A stretch of 64,000 nt of DNA from Capsicum annuum (taxonomy: Eukaryota > Streptophyta > Magnoliopsida > Solanales > Solanaceae). The first letter of the stretch is position 1; each line of letters opens with the position of its first letter. The translations under genes were made by a program, and so were the position numbers. Under the pieces are notes generated by a model. It made no database searches. It was given only the letters and a program-made list of their open reading frames with translations, and was not told the DNA's origin. Location: positions 93,706,848 through 93,770,847 of the forward strand of contig NC_061115.1 in NCBI RefSeq assembly GCF_002878395.1, given 5' to 3'. Shown piece after piece: positions 46,880 through 58,142 of the stretch.

Positions 46880-47859
46880 ATCAAGCATGTTTCCAATAAT
46901 AGGACTAACCAAAGAAGAAATATCATATTTCAGATAAGTATCACCCTCCTTCTCAAATAAAGAAATCCCAAACTGACACACACCACCACTAAATTCATGA
47001 AGGTTATAACTCAAGTCATCACATAAATTACATAATCCATCCTTAATTATCTTTATCAAATAAAGGTACGATGTCATTGAAAGGATCACAATCAAGACCA
47101 TCATATTAAGAATAATCTCTACTTAGATTTTTCAAATAATAAAGAAAATTAGGTTTATGTTTACACAAAAGTTCACCCTTTTTCAAGAATGGGAGATTAA
47201 TAACAATAGTTGGATAATTAAGCATAATCTTCACCCAATAATAGACTTCAGTAAATAGGACAATAAGTAAATCTTAAACATGTCATCTTTCTTTTCAAAC
47301 ATATAACTCTCTTTTTTCTCTTCATTATATGACAATGTACTATCAGTCAAAGCACAAGTGCCAACACTTGGTGGACTCAAATCGATCTTACAAGAAGAAT
47401 CAATTCAATTATCAGTAGAAAACTAGTGTATGAACACTCTCAACAAAGATGTTATCAATATATGGAAAAGCACATGAAAAATATACTATCATTCAAGTCA
47501 CGAGTGCCAACACTAGGTGGACACAAATCGATCTTGAAAGAAGAATCAACTTGATAATCAAATAAATTAAGTAGCGTATGAATGCTCTCAACAAATACAT
47601 TATCATTATGTAGTAAAGAATCATTAAGCTTACATGAAAATAAGTTGTCACTCAAACTTTATTCAATTAACATTTTAAAAGTTTTAAGTTTAGTTATTGT
47701 ACCTTGAGTCTCACAAGAAGTAATTTCTTAACCTTGAATTAAAGCCTCAACTCTCATGTTTTCAAGCTTAACAAACCGGTTGATCCAAGAGGCTAATATA
47801 TTTAACACATCCTTAAGTGTACGCTCCTTGTTGGGAACTTGTGTTTTCTCATTTGTCAT
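46880..47859 (-). pseudogene. Gene N, N-terminal part (unknown protein)
   Basis: A minus-strand ATG at 47859 opens MTNEKTQVPNKERTLKDVLN, then WINRFVKLENMRVEALIQG, a likely helical start. The same frame continues to SDNLFSCKLNDSLLHNDNVF and VESIHTLLNLFDYQVDSSFK down to about 47455. After a frameshift it resumes as CDDLSYNLHEFSGGVCQF, GISLFEKEGDTYLKYD and LVSPIIGNMLD, reaching 46880. A unit of about 135 bp is repeated (47347-47460 and 47490-47612). The downstream piece is at 27327-27830. The family is unknown to me. It could be a lineage-specific host gene or an ORF of an older mobile element. Confidence 0.55.
47347..47612 (-). repeat. Imperfect direct repeat within gene N
   Basis: Two copies share gtgccaacac(t)tggtgga(c), tcaaatcgatctt, agaagaatcaa and the closing tatgaa(c/t)gctctcaacaaa, about 135 bp apart, so a short protein segment was duplicated. 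Confidence 0.7.
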
Positions 47860-47995
47860 ACTTGTACCTAAAAAAGAATTATTACAAAGAAAAGAAAAAG
47901 AAGAAGGTTAGATGGATTTTATGGAAACTCTCTCATTTCACTTCATACATCCTCTCCCTTTTTCCTCTCTAGAGTTGCCACTATTTACTCTTTTC

Positions 47996-48053
<58 letters not shown>

Positions 48054-48200
48054 GCTTTATTTCCCCTCTTACACTTTTGTATCTCGAATAAGTATAAGTT
48101 ACTTTATTTCAACCATACTCTGAGACCCTAGCACTATACAATATATAGTATATCACTAGTCAACACTCGAATAAAGAATGGAAGAAGGATATGTGTAATA
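47860..48200 (-). other. Upstream region of gene N with long (TA)n run
   Basis: Contains (TA)n at 48000-48053, a pyrimidine-rich stretch near 47930-47990 and no coding frame. It would be the leader or promoter of gene N if N was ever a gene. No clear TATA box can be separated from the TA run. Confidence 0.4.
48000..48053. repeat. (TA)n microsatellite
   Basis: About 26 TA units with one TG interruption near 48043. Confidence 0.9.
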
Positions 48201-50433
48201 GTATACAAGGACAAGGAATGGTTATACATTATGAGTAAATAAAAGAAGGAAAGGATAAACGATAATACCGTTTCTACTATAGATTGATATACATACTCTA
48301 CAAGGCTAACTCAAGGGTACAAGCTAAGTAATCACACAAGCTTCTTCAGGCCTCCGAATCATAGTAGGAACTAGTGCTAATATAATTAGGATCTCTAATC
48401 CATATGTCTTAACATAAGATAATAACCATAAATATGCAACTGTAAAAAAATAAACCAGAATATCAAGGTCTAAATCCATAATGCCTAACCATAAAATAAT
48501 TTTGCGTTGTAACATAACCAAGAGGTAAAAGAATAAGAATCATACCTCAACTCTCAATATCAGTCAGATAAGCAACCTGCCACAAAACAACCATAATAAC
48601 CATAATAATATAACTAGCTAGTTCGGACAAATAATACCTAATGGACCTTTCATAAACCCCCGCTGCTATAGGTCTAGAAGGTCTAATCAACACACAACAC
48701 ACTGATAGATATAGGAGCATATTGGTGATAGGCAATGCGCATTCAAAGATGAATACAAAGAGAATCCATAATACCATAACTAAACCAAGTACCATAAAGT
48801 AACCAAGTGTATACACCTCTTCCAGCTGAATGGCTCACAAAGATAGGACCTACGTGACCTTTCTTCTCTGGCGTGATGGCTCATGGATAAAGGAGTTGCT
48901 AGGGGATTTGCGAGTACTCGTATACACTGACCTGGTCTTGATCTAGGATTTTCAATAATCATCAATTTTATTATCAATCACCATACTTAAAGAGAAACTC
49001 ATATCATCAATATCATAATCAATTTACATTGTCCAACACCAAATATATATATATATATATATATATATAACTATATGAACATAAAATACACGAGCTAGAA
49101 TTATGGATAAAAGAGTATGTCTATAAATCCATTGCCTAGGGTAAAATCTGGGACTAAATATCAAAAAAGTGTAATGGGGTCGAAATATCTCTTAATAAAG
49201 GTAAATAGTAGTAGCAAAATTGTGGACCAAAATCTATCTCAGTCAAATATCAAAATCATTATTTTTAGTCTCAAAGGCTCATAAGTTACTCATTAATACG
49301 GTACGATTCTTGTTATGAAAAAATCCATTTTAAAAGTGAAAAGTTAGAACAAATCCCTTTTTAGAAAAAGAGTAGTAAAACCATATTTTAGTTAGAATCG
49401 TACCATTTACTTTCTAAGTGATCTTGAATGTATCGAGTCTGTGCATGCCATCGCTAGTATCCAAATAATATGATTATACGAATCAATATGTCTATAAACA
49501 ATGGACACTTCCCTTACAAGGATAAAAAACTTCCTAAAATCCAACCAATATCATAGTCACGACTTTGGGCCCAATAATGTACATATCCAACATAAACATA
49601 GCATCATAATCTGGGAAAACCATCATAATCCACCAAGTAACCATTAAACATTATACTAAAGGCTTATTAATCTTAACTATTTCTAACATTACTAGCAACC
49701 TGAGGTACTAAGATCATAGAAGCATAATACGTATTTCACCTTAAGGGTCAATTACCCTTCTAGCCCCCAAATTCTTAATTTAGGCAAAGTCATGGTGTTC
49801 TACCGACAATCACATTCTAACATTTCTATCAAATATGCAACATATATAAAATACTATCTCAAATAGAAAAGTAGACAGAAGCCTACTTAGATGTCAAATC
49901 GCAAACCCTTGGATCATCCCCGAATCGTCTGTCTTCACTCCATGATCCAAAAATGTCATCACACTATTAAAATAGTAATTTACATGTTATTAGAAGCAAA
50001 ATGAAACTCATATTTATATATTAAGGGTCAAATCAAGTTTTAGGTGGAGAATGGGCTCGCGGAGCTCGCAAACTAAATCTAAAACTAAATCTGTCATGAG
50101 ATCCTTCGATGGACAAGGAATGATTCCTCAAAAGTTAAGCATAAATAGAGCATAAATCGGTTTTCAAATCAACCCTTAAATCTTAGGAATTTAAGACCTA
50201 ATTTATAAGAACTTTATCAAGAACTAGGATGGAAATTGAAGGGAAAATTAATGGGAAATAACTATAAAGAGTTAGGTTAGCTTACCTTAACGTAGGTAGA
50301 TGATTTCCCACTCTTTACTCTCTTTGATCTCTCAATTTGGTGTGAAAATGGTGGAAGAAATTATAGAAAATTGGGTGGGAAAGAAGTTATTTAAAGGCTA
50401 TAGGTGTCGCTGAAGCGGACTTCTGGTTGCAAA
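48200..50433 (-). repeat. Element G: minus-strand LTR, distal part
   Basis: Non-coding LTR-like sequence interrupted at 50434 by the target duplication of H and resuming at 57426. The left end is not resolved and could lie anywhere from about 48.1 to 48.3 kb. It includes (AT)n at 49042-49069. Whether G is a solo LTR or part of a longer element cannot be settled here. Confidence 0.55.
49042..49069. repeat. (AT)n microsatellite
   Basis: About 14 AT units within LTR G. Confidence 0.85.
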
Positions 50434-50438
50434 AGCGC

Positions 50439-51815
50439 TAATAACGTTCAAATTACACTCTTGAATGGGTGTAACTGATCGTTGTCAATATAAAACCCAA
50501 CTATGTTGGGGTCAAATCCCACAGGGAATAAGGTGTGTGAACTCAAATTATTTATGATATAATTTACTAATAGTTTACTGTTTCCTGAAATAGGGGTTTA
50601 AGTTTTGCAGATAATTGTTTATTACTTTGAATTTAATGTTTATAACCAAGATTTTATGAGATAACCAGGATTATGTTCACTAGGTCTTACAGTACATGAT
50701 ATAAGCTAAAATTAACTCAAGATTCTCATGGCAGTTAGGATAATAAGCTATCTATATTGATGATATGCTTAAATGTCTCTCAACCTATTCAAGCGTCTAA
50801 TTTCCTAATCCTCTCAGACTTAGGGAATCACAACTCACTGTCCAGATTTTACCTCAGGTTAATCAACCTTGTTACATTGCCAATTATTAAACGAAGCCTT
50901 TCCGAGTCCCTGTTGATAATTCACTTTCTACTGTTTATGATTTCTTTCTCAAGCAAACCAAAGTAGGTACGCGTATTATTTGTAACCAACATGCATAAAT
51001 TATAATCTCAGAATTACCAAGAAATCCTTACACCTATTAAATCTTGAGTAATTAATTACTACCTTATCATGACCTAACCCTAGATTCCATAATCCAGGTT
51101 AAGAGTGTTTAGTTACTCATGATGCAAGAAATAAGCACACAACTTGAATTCATAATTGAAAAGATTAACTTACAATAATGAAGGAAATCAAAAGTAAACT
51201 TGTAATTAATCATAAAGCCAACACTGAAATATTAGTTTAGAGAGAGAGAGACAAAGAAAAGTCTTATATTGTCAATACGTCAATGGATGATGGATAAAAA
51301 TCCCCATAAAAAACCCTAAAACAAGGTTTTAAATGGTTAACCCTAAATAAGGAAATAAAATTAAAGTTTCTAATTTTCTTCGAATTAGATGATAGCGCCC
51401 ATGACAGCCTATCATGATCTTGACGGCCTGTCACGGACGTCATTAACTTCTCTAAAAATTCAACTCCTACTACCTAAGGTTGACGATGATGGTGACGCCC
51501 TATCATTATCTTGACGGGGTGTCATGATGTTGTCACAAAAATTTCCTACAGCTTTACATCTTCTGTTTAAGGTTGACGACATCTGTGACAGCCTATCACC
51601 AGGATGACAGTGTGTCATGGATGTTGCCAGCCACACTTAGCTCTCTATTTACTTCTGATTTCATTCTTTTTTCTTCCTTTATTTGTGGTTCCCCCTCTCC
51701 TCTACTTTTTCTGCCAAATAAAAGTAAAATAATAAAAAACGACTAAAGTTACTCAAGAATTTGCAATTATTTAGAGTTAAAAGCTTTAAATATGTTAGCA
51801 TGGGATCACATATCA
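50439..51815 (-). repeat. 3' LTR of element H
   Basis: 1377 bp, minus-strand start tgatatgtgatccc at 51815. It aligns with 56107-57420. By eye the two differ at about one base in ten, plus a roughly 65-bp gap in the other copy. The dyad cassette is at 51390-51640. Confidence 0.85.
51390..51640. repeat. Palindromic-word cassette in LTR of H
   Basis: Copies of tgacggcctgtca (51421-51433) and relatives near 51400, 51485, 51515, 51580 and 51605. The same cassette is at 56990-57240 in the other LTR, 175-430 bp inside the LTR start. Confidence 0.75.
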
Positions 51816-53498
51816 ACACCCTCAACTTAAACAATTGCTTGTCCTCAAGCAACCATAACATAACTAAGAGTTTTCAAAGTACAATTTGGCAGCTAACTAC
51901 TCATATCAGTTTAGAATACATGCACTATCCCCAAGGTCAATCAAAATAAGAGAAACTATGTCTATTATTGAAAACACCCGTGCAACTCACAAGGATCAAG
52001 ATATGGAAAAAATTCCAGTAATAACAACCCAGCACATATCCAAATCACACTATCCGAACAAGATAGTGATTACCAATATACCTAGTGTGCCCTCGCAACA
52101 AAGAAATCCTTTTTCACTCATATCAGAATTTATAAACATAGGGATAAACACAAGACTCACTCTCAGAATGAAGTTCCAATATTGTGCATCTAATGCCATA
52201 GGATTGCCCTTAAAGTCAGTAACCAAGTCTTCAGACAGGTCAGTTAGGATCACTATAGGGCTTTTCTTAAGCTTGTAACGTAGGCTAGGGGCTGGTATGA
52301 TATTCATGGATATTTCATAGTGACTATGCCTCATTGACGCTACATTAAACTCTCAGGGTTTTAACTTTTAACCCTTCTTTTCTTCCGTCTGTTATTGATC
52401 ATGCATGCTCAAGATGGATGCGGTCTTTTCAATTATTAGATTATCTTTCTATCATTTTTCACATATTTTTCTCTTTTCCTATTTCTTTTTCAACGCACCC
52501 AACTTTTTATTCATCCTTCTTATTCTACCTCTCTTCATACACAGATTGCATCACGCACCCCTATAATAGCCACCCTCAACTTAGGTTATTTGCCTAAGTC
52601 AAGGTGTACAGTATCCAAGGAGGACCAAGGCTAAGACAGGTTCATTGTGATGTAAATGGGAAGGTGAAAGGTGTTAAAGAAAGAAATAGGCTATTGAGGC
52701 TCAAACAGGGATCAAGGGATATTATTCACATTGGAAAGGTCATTTAGGCTAAAATGGGCTAACATGCCAAAACGGCCTATGATCCTTTCCTAATGTCTAT
52801 CCTATGACTATGGTACGACTAACAGGGAAAGTTCTAGATTCAACGCACAATGGGAAATGAGTAAGACCTTACACATACATGGAATAAAATTATCTTACAT
52901 ATCACTACTTATCAGGTTCATGCACTTGTTTAACACAGGTTATTCATTTGCCATACTAAAGCCACAAAAAGACACATAGTGGTCACAATGGATGCAATTC
53001 ACATAGTACACAATATATCAGACCACTGGATAGGTACTCAAAAATCACAGAATAATCTAACTACCTCAAGTACTTGTACTACTCCTAATTATCTACAAAA
53101 TATGTTACAACAATAATTTACCCTACATCCTCAACTTAAAATAAATACTAAGATGTACTAAGGGTTAGGGTATACCTAAAGACAGTAAAGCACGTGGATC
53201 CTGGGTCTTCAACCCTGATACTACATTATCTGTTGTCTTCTCCCCATCAGGAGCATCTGGCTTTATGGTGGTTAGAGCCTCGTCTAGCTGACGGCATTCG
53301 TGATAGCTTATCATAATTGTGATGGCTTATCAAGAATGTCGGCATGACCTTTCAGCTGACCTTTCCATTTTTCCACCTTCTCGATACTAAATCCTAATTG
53401 TAAAAATGAAAAACACTTGTTTAAACATAAAAAACTTTGGGTTTGATCCCAATAGCGCCTGATTTACTATCACGGCACGACTTGGTTATCTTGACTAC
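51816..53498 (-). other. 3' untranslated region of element H
   Basis: No coding frame is supported. On the minus strand, wording just after the protease (aagtctgagtag...accgtgatagtaaat type, 53440-53515) matches B at 19211-19255. The conserved block is at 52555-52800. The polypurine-tract word taagttgagggtg is at 51817-51829 next to the LTR. Confidence 0.7.
52571..52606 (-). other. Conserved stem-loop with polypurine-tract-like word (H)
   Basis: Arms caccctcaacttagg (52571-52585) and cctaagtcaaggtg (52593-52606) on the plus strand. The minus-strand word taagttgagggtg here is 754 bp upstream of its copy at the LTR. Confidence 0.6.
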
Positions 53499-54408
53499 TC
53501 AGACTTTGCTAAGACAATCTGTTGATCCCTCTTTTCCATCATTATAGAAGACGTCAACAATCGAGAAGACATTTATATCATTTTGGTACGACATGGTTTG
53601 ATGCATTTTGAATTTTGCCTTTTTCTTACTGAGCCTAAATTTAAGCTCATTCAACTCCATGTCAACTATTACTCTTTCTATTTCTAAGAATGGCGTACCC
53701 AAAATAATAGGTACCTCAAAGTCCACATCACAATCCAATACCACAAAATCAACAGAAAGAATAAGGTCTACTACTTTTACCAACACATCATGCAAAATTC
53801 CAACAGGCCTCTTTATCGACCTATCTGCCATCACCAGTCGCATGTTAGTGGGTGTCAGAGCTTCTAAACTGAGCTTATTTTATACATCTAGTGGCATCAG
53901 ATTCACGGTGGTAACCAAATAACATAATTCCCTTGCAACATCCAGAGACCCAACTTTGCATGAAATAGTGAACGCTCCAGGGTCAGCCTTCTTTTACACT
54001 AAAAATCATGTGGAAACCACGCTGTAATGGTGGAGATTGTCCACCTGCTCACTACTGACCTTTCTCTTCTTTGTGATGAGGTCTTTTATGAACTTTACAT
54101 AACCTGGAATTTGCTCAAGTACCTAAAGCAAAGGCACATTAATTGTCAATTGCTTGAGCATTGCTGTGAACTTGCCAAATTTTGCATCATCGACCTTTTT
54201 CTTCAATCATTTAGGAAAAAGAGGTTGTGGTCTAGGGATAGTCATTAACACCACTTTCTCTTCCTTCTTATTTTACTTCTCTGGATCATCAGCAGAACTA
54301 TCCAGCTTCTTAGACTCCACTGGATTACTTTTTTTAGGTTCATCAACCATTACCTCATCTTTTACAGATTTGCCCACAAAAGGTCCACGTAACCTCTCAC
54401 CACTCTGA
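53499..54408 (-). pseudogene. Aspartic protease and linker of element H
   Basis: The linker (KSVKDEVMVDEPKKSN, KKKVDDAKFGKFTAMLKQL, near 54150-54360) leads into the protease. The active-site block reads ELCYLVTTVNLMPL, so the catalytic Asp has become Tyr (codon 53919-53921). Downstream, LTPTNMRLVMADRSIKRPVG, LSVDFVVLDCDVDFEVPIIL and GTPFLEIERVIVDMELNELK are intact to 53499. Apart from stops in the linker this part is open for 114 codons, better kept than in B. With the Asp lost it cannot be active. Confidence 0.8.
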
Positions 54409-54409
54409 G

Positions 54410-55912
54410 TGGTAATTTCCATACATGAGCTATTATTTTACAGATTCTGAACCGTATCACTAGGTAAACTACCACTTTTTCTCTGGTTCAGTGTAGCAGA
54501 AAGTTGACTCATCTGCTGCTCCAACTACTTAATAAAAGCAGAGTGTAAGGTAACCTACTAACTAAGGGTAGAGAACTCACTCTTCATAGTAGTTACCCCC
54601 GAGTTGGTAGCTTCCAATCCTTTCAACAAATTTTCCATCATATCCTCCATGTACACTTTGCTCGAGCTAGTTATTGCAGCATCCCGACTTCCAAGAGAAA
54701 CATACAAATGACTCCTGTCATTGTTGCTTCTCCAATTTCCCTGCTCCCTATCCTTGTAATCAGGCTTGTCATAAAATTCCAACCTTGGTTCCCTTGGCTA
54801 TTTCCTTGGAAAACCCCCTGATTACTCACATAGTTTGCTTCTGTATCAGCACTCGTAGCAACAGTACCCTGAGATTCCACAACCTTAACTATTTTGGTCT
54901 TTCTTGATAGCAAGTTCCTGGTTAGCAATTCCATCTGTGTCTTTAAGTGGGCCATGTCCTGTTCTCACTCCTTATCCCTTCTATGCTTCTCCAAAGTCAT
55001 ACCACCAAAAATAGTTGGACTAGCCACCATAGAATCCCTGGTGTGCCAAGCCCGACTGTGGTTGGTTATTCTATTTAGTATATCTGAAGCATCCAAAAAA
55101 GAGAGGTCAATGAATGAACCACCTGCAGCATTGTCTACAATTGGCTTTGTCATAGAGTTGAAAGCGCTGTACAAAGTCTCTATCAAGTGTAAGTCTGTCA
55201 TGTTATGATTCAAACATTGAGCCAGCTTCTTCTTAAATCTCTCCCAGGTTTTGTGCAATTCTTCAATTGAAAGTTATCTGAAGTTACTAATTTTGTCCCT
55301 TAGTTGTACCCTCCTGAAGGGTGGAAAGAACCATTTTAGGAATGCCTCTTTCAACTGTCTCCAGTTGGTTATAGAATCGGGCTCTAGCTCGTTTAACCAC
55401 ATTGTTGACTCTCCAAACAGAGATAATGGAAATAATCTCAACCTGATCATATTTTGGCTAACTCCTGGATTGTCAAAATATTTGCAAATGGTGATGAAGT
55501 TCACCAAATGCATGTTTGGATCATCACCAGGCAAGCCTCCAAACAACCCCTTCAAATTCAGGAGTTGGATCATGGTGCTTGTTATGCTAAATTTTGCACC
55601 CGGTACCAACAGTGGAGAAATGATAGCACCCATTACACCAGATCCGTCCATTTCTTTATCATCTTTACCAGCCTCATATTGAATAGGCTGTTGACCATAC
55701 CTTCCTCGGACTGGATGGTTTCTATTGACATTTCACTGCACTGGTGCAGCAATTTGCTCAGCTCGCCATGGGTTTTAAGGATTCATCAATTCCTCATCAC
55801 CCAAGTCTTCATCATCAGGGTTCTGGTGATGTACTTATTGACCAAAATTCTATACGTTCACCTGATCCCTGGCCAAAGCAGCTAGTCTGTCCACCTCCTA
55901 TTGTTTAGCCAT
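54410..55912 (-). pseudogene. gag of element H
   Basis: A minus-strand ATG at 55912 opens MAKQ, followed by a stop and VDRLAALARDQVN. The capsid domain is nearly open: GSGVMGAIISPLLVPGAKFS, QLLNLKGLFGGLPGDDPNMH, RLRLFPLSLFGESTMWLNEL and NWRQLKEAFLKWFFPPF (55274-55651). One stop separates this from HKTWERFKKKLAQCLNHNMT, then AAGGSFIDLSFLDASDILNR and NHSRAWHTRDSM (54965-55258), and the C-terminal region with DMAHLKTQMELLTRNLL. Several stops are near the N-terminus and the C-terminus. It would form particles, relying on enzymes from other elements. Confidence 0.85.
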
Positions 55913-56086
55913 TCTCTCTATCAGCTGAGGTTCCAGATTGATTGGTAATAACTATTCTCCAGAGCTTCTTTTTTTTTTGCAAAAACAACACAGTATCTAC
56001 AATAGACAAAAACAACAAATAACTATAAATCAAGGAAACTTAACTAACAACAAATTAGTGCACACAAACTTTCAGTGTACAACCGT

Positions 56087-56106
56087 ATTCCCCAGCAACG
56101 GCGCCA
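56087..56106 (-). promoter_or_regulatory. Primer binding site of element H (tRNA-Asp type)
   Basis: Plus-strand ccccagcaacggcgcca (56090-56106) equals the 3' end of plant tRNA-Asp at all but one base, so the minus strand forms a primer site. It adjoins the 5' LTR. Confidence 0.85.
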
Positions 56107-57420
56107 TTTTATAAAACTTACACTCTTAAATGGGTTTAAGAGATCATTGTCAATATAAAACCCAACTAGGTTGGGGTCAAATCCCACAGGGAATAAGATG
56201 TGAACTCAAGTTATTTATGACATAATTTACTGATAGTTTACTATTTCCTGAAATGGGGGTTTAAGTTTTGCAGATAATTGTTTATCACTTTGAATTTAAT
56301 ATTTGTAACCAAGATTTTATGAGATAACCAAGATTATGTTCACTAGGGCTTACGGTACATATATTAATGATATACTTAAATATCTCTCAACCTATTTAAG
56401 CGTCTATTTCCTAATCCTCTTAGACTTAGGAAATCGTAACTCACTGTCCAGATTTTACCTCAGGTTAATCAACATTGTTACAATGCCGATTATTAAACGA
56501 AGTCTTTCTGAGTCCCTGTTGATAATTCACTTCCTACTATTTATGATTTCTTTCTCAAGAAAACCAAAGTAGGTACGCGTATTATTTGTAACCAACATGC
56601 ATAAATTATAATCTCAGAATTACTAAGAAATACTAACACCTATTAAACCTTGAGTAATTAATTACCACCTTATCATGACCTAACCCTAGATTCCATAATC
56701 TAGGTTAAGAGTGTTTAGTCACTCATGATGCAAGAAATAAGCACACAATTTGAATTCATAATTGAAAAGATTAACTTACAATAATGAAGGAAATCAAAAG
56801 TGAACTTGTAATTGAATCACAAAGCAAACACTAAAATATTAGTTTAGAGAGAGAGAGAGAAAAAATTCATATATTGTCAGTATGTCAATGGATGATGGAT
56901 AAAAATCCCTCTAAAACCCCTTAACCAAGGTTTTAAATAGTTCACCCTAAATAACGAAATAAAATTAAAGTTTTTGATTTTCTTTGAATTAGATGACGGC
57001 ACCCATGATGGCCTATCCGAACTTAACGGCCTGCCACGGATGTTGTCAACTTCTCTGCAAATTCAGATCCTGCTGCCTAAGGTTGATGATGATGGTGAAG
57101 CCCTATCATCATCTTGACGGCGTGTCATGATTATCGTCACAAAAATTTCCTGCAGCTTTACTTCTTCTATTTAAGGTTGATCGCATCCTTGACAGCCTAT
57201 CACCAGGCTGATGGCGTGTCATGGATGTCGTCATCCACACTTAGCTCTCTATTTACTTCTAATTTCATGATTTTTGCTTCCTTTATTTGTAGTTCCCCCC
57301 TCTCCTCTATATTTGTTTCCAAATCAAAGTAAAATAATCAAAAACGACTAAAGTTGCTCAAGACTTTGTAATTATTTAGAGTTAAAAGCTTCAAATGTGT
57401 TAGTATGGGCTCACACATCA
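56107..57420 (-). repeat. 5' LTR of element H
   Basis: About 1.31 kb, minus-strand start tgatgtgtgagccc at 57420. It aligns with 50439-51815. The cassette is at 56990-57240. Confidence 0.85.
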
Positions 57421-57425
57421 AGCGC

Positions 57426-57610
57426 ATACTACAAAAGCGGCAACATAACTGCTAAAACATTATGGTAGCAAATGTGGGTGCCACTAAAATGGCCCCAAAG
57501 ATGCTAAAGAAAGAACCGCTTCACTGGCCATTATTTGCTAAAGTGCACCCCTGGCAAAGGGCCAGGCCTGCTAAAGCAGCCCATGGGTGCTAAAGCGACC
57601 CAATAGGAAC
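57426..57610. repeat. Palindromic-word cassette in LTR G (split by H)
   Basis: Copies of a gctaaagcgg/ctgctaaagcag word. The remaining copies (gctgaagcggac, aaaagcgct) are at 50409-50439, so H landed inside the cassette. Confidence 0.65.
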
Positions 57611-58142
57611 TTAAGAGGTCCTATCAGGTGCCATGCATCAAATTTTACTAAATCCATAATGGACTTTGAATGGGTGCTCGGGATTTGTTCAAAATGTCTT
57701 AAACACAAACAAAATATGCTATCATACCAAATTCAACATTCCAAACTCAATGGAACCATTGAAACTTTTATCAAAGATTCTTTTAGTTAAATATGGGGCT
57801 CACACCTATAGTTTTATTTTCACATAATCTGACCAATAGCCCAAACAAGTTTGGAACCCTCGGGACCTAAACTAAGGATCCTTCTAGCCTAAAATCAATA
57901 TTTCAGTGCTGATGGTATATTAAAATTCTTGTCCAAGGTTGTCTACTAGGGGTTTTGGTTCGAGACCAAATCCTAAACAATAAGAGCTCCAAAAATAGAT
58001 AAATAAGCCTAAATTCAAATGAACTATTCGATAACCAAATTGACAGTTCTGGTAAGTAATAAATGACCTATAGCTATTGTGGAAAGGCTCAAAATAATGG
58101 AAATGCATGAAAATTAAGGAAACGACCTGGAGGGTTTCTACA
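57426..58142 (-). repeat. Element G: minus-strand LTR, proximal part
   Basis: Resumes LTR G after H. The minus-strand start is tgtagaaaccctcc at 58142. It includes most of the dyad cassette (57426-57610, with 50401-50433 on the other side of H), built on words like ctgctaaagcag (near 57569). No coding frame. Confidence 0.6.

Larger units (their letters stand above)
50439..57420 (-). mobile_element. Element H: non-autonomous Tat-type retrotransposon, gag-protease only
   Basis: A 6.98-kb minus-strand element with an exact 5-bp duplication agcgc at 50434-50438 and 57421-57425. From its 5' end it has an LTR (56107-57420), tRNA-Asp-type primer site (56087-56106), gag (about 54410-55912), protease (53499-54408), untranslated region and 3' LTR (50439-51815). 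Protease codons pass directly into wording that in B follows the end of integrase, so reverse transcriptase, RNase H and integrase are missing. It is the least decayed element in the window. Confidence 0.85.

Noticed and set aside
44547..48053. AT microsatellites considered as matrix attachment or replication origin signals
   Set aside because: Simple AT runs alone do not support either function.
54894..55885. Plus-strand frames of 104-143 residues over the H gag
   Set aside because: They are antisense shadows of the gag frame, which carries the recognisable capsid motifs.
8765..57610. The dyad-word arrays considered as CRISPR-like repeats
   Set aside because: Words are degenerate, irregularly spaced and lie inside plant LTRs, without regular spacers or cas genes.
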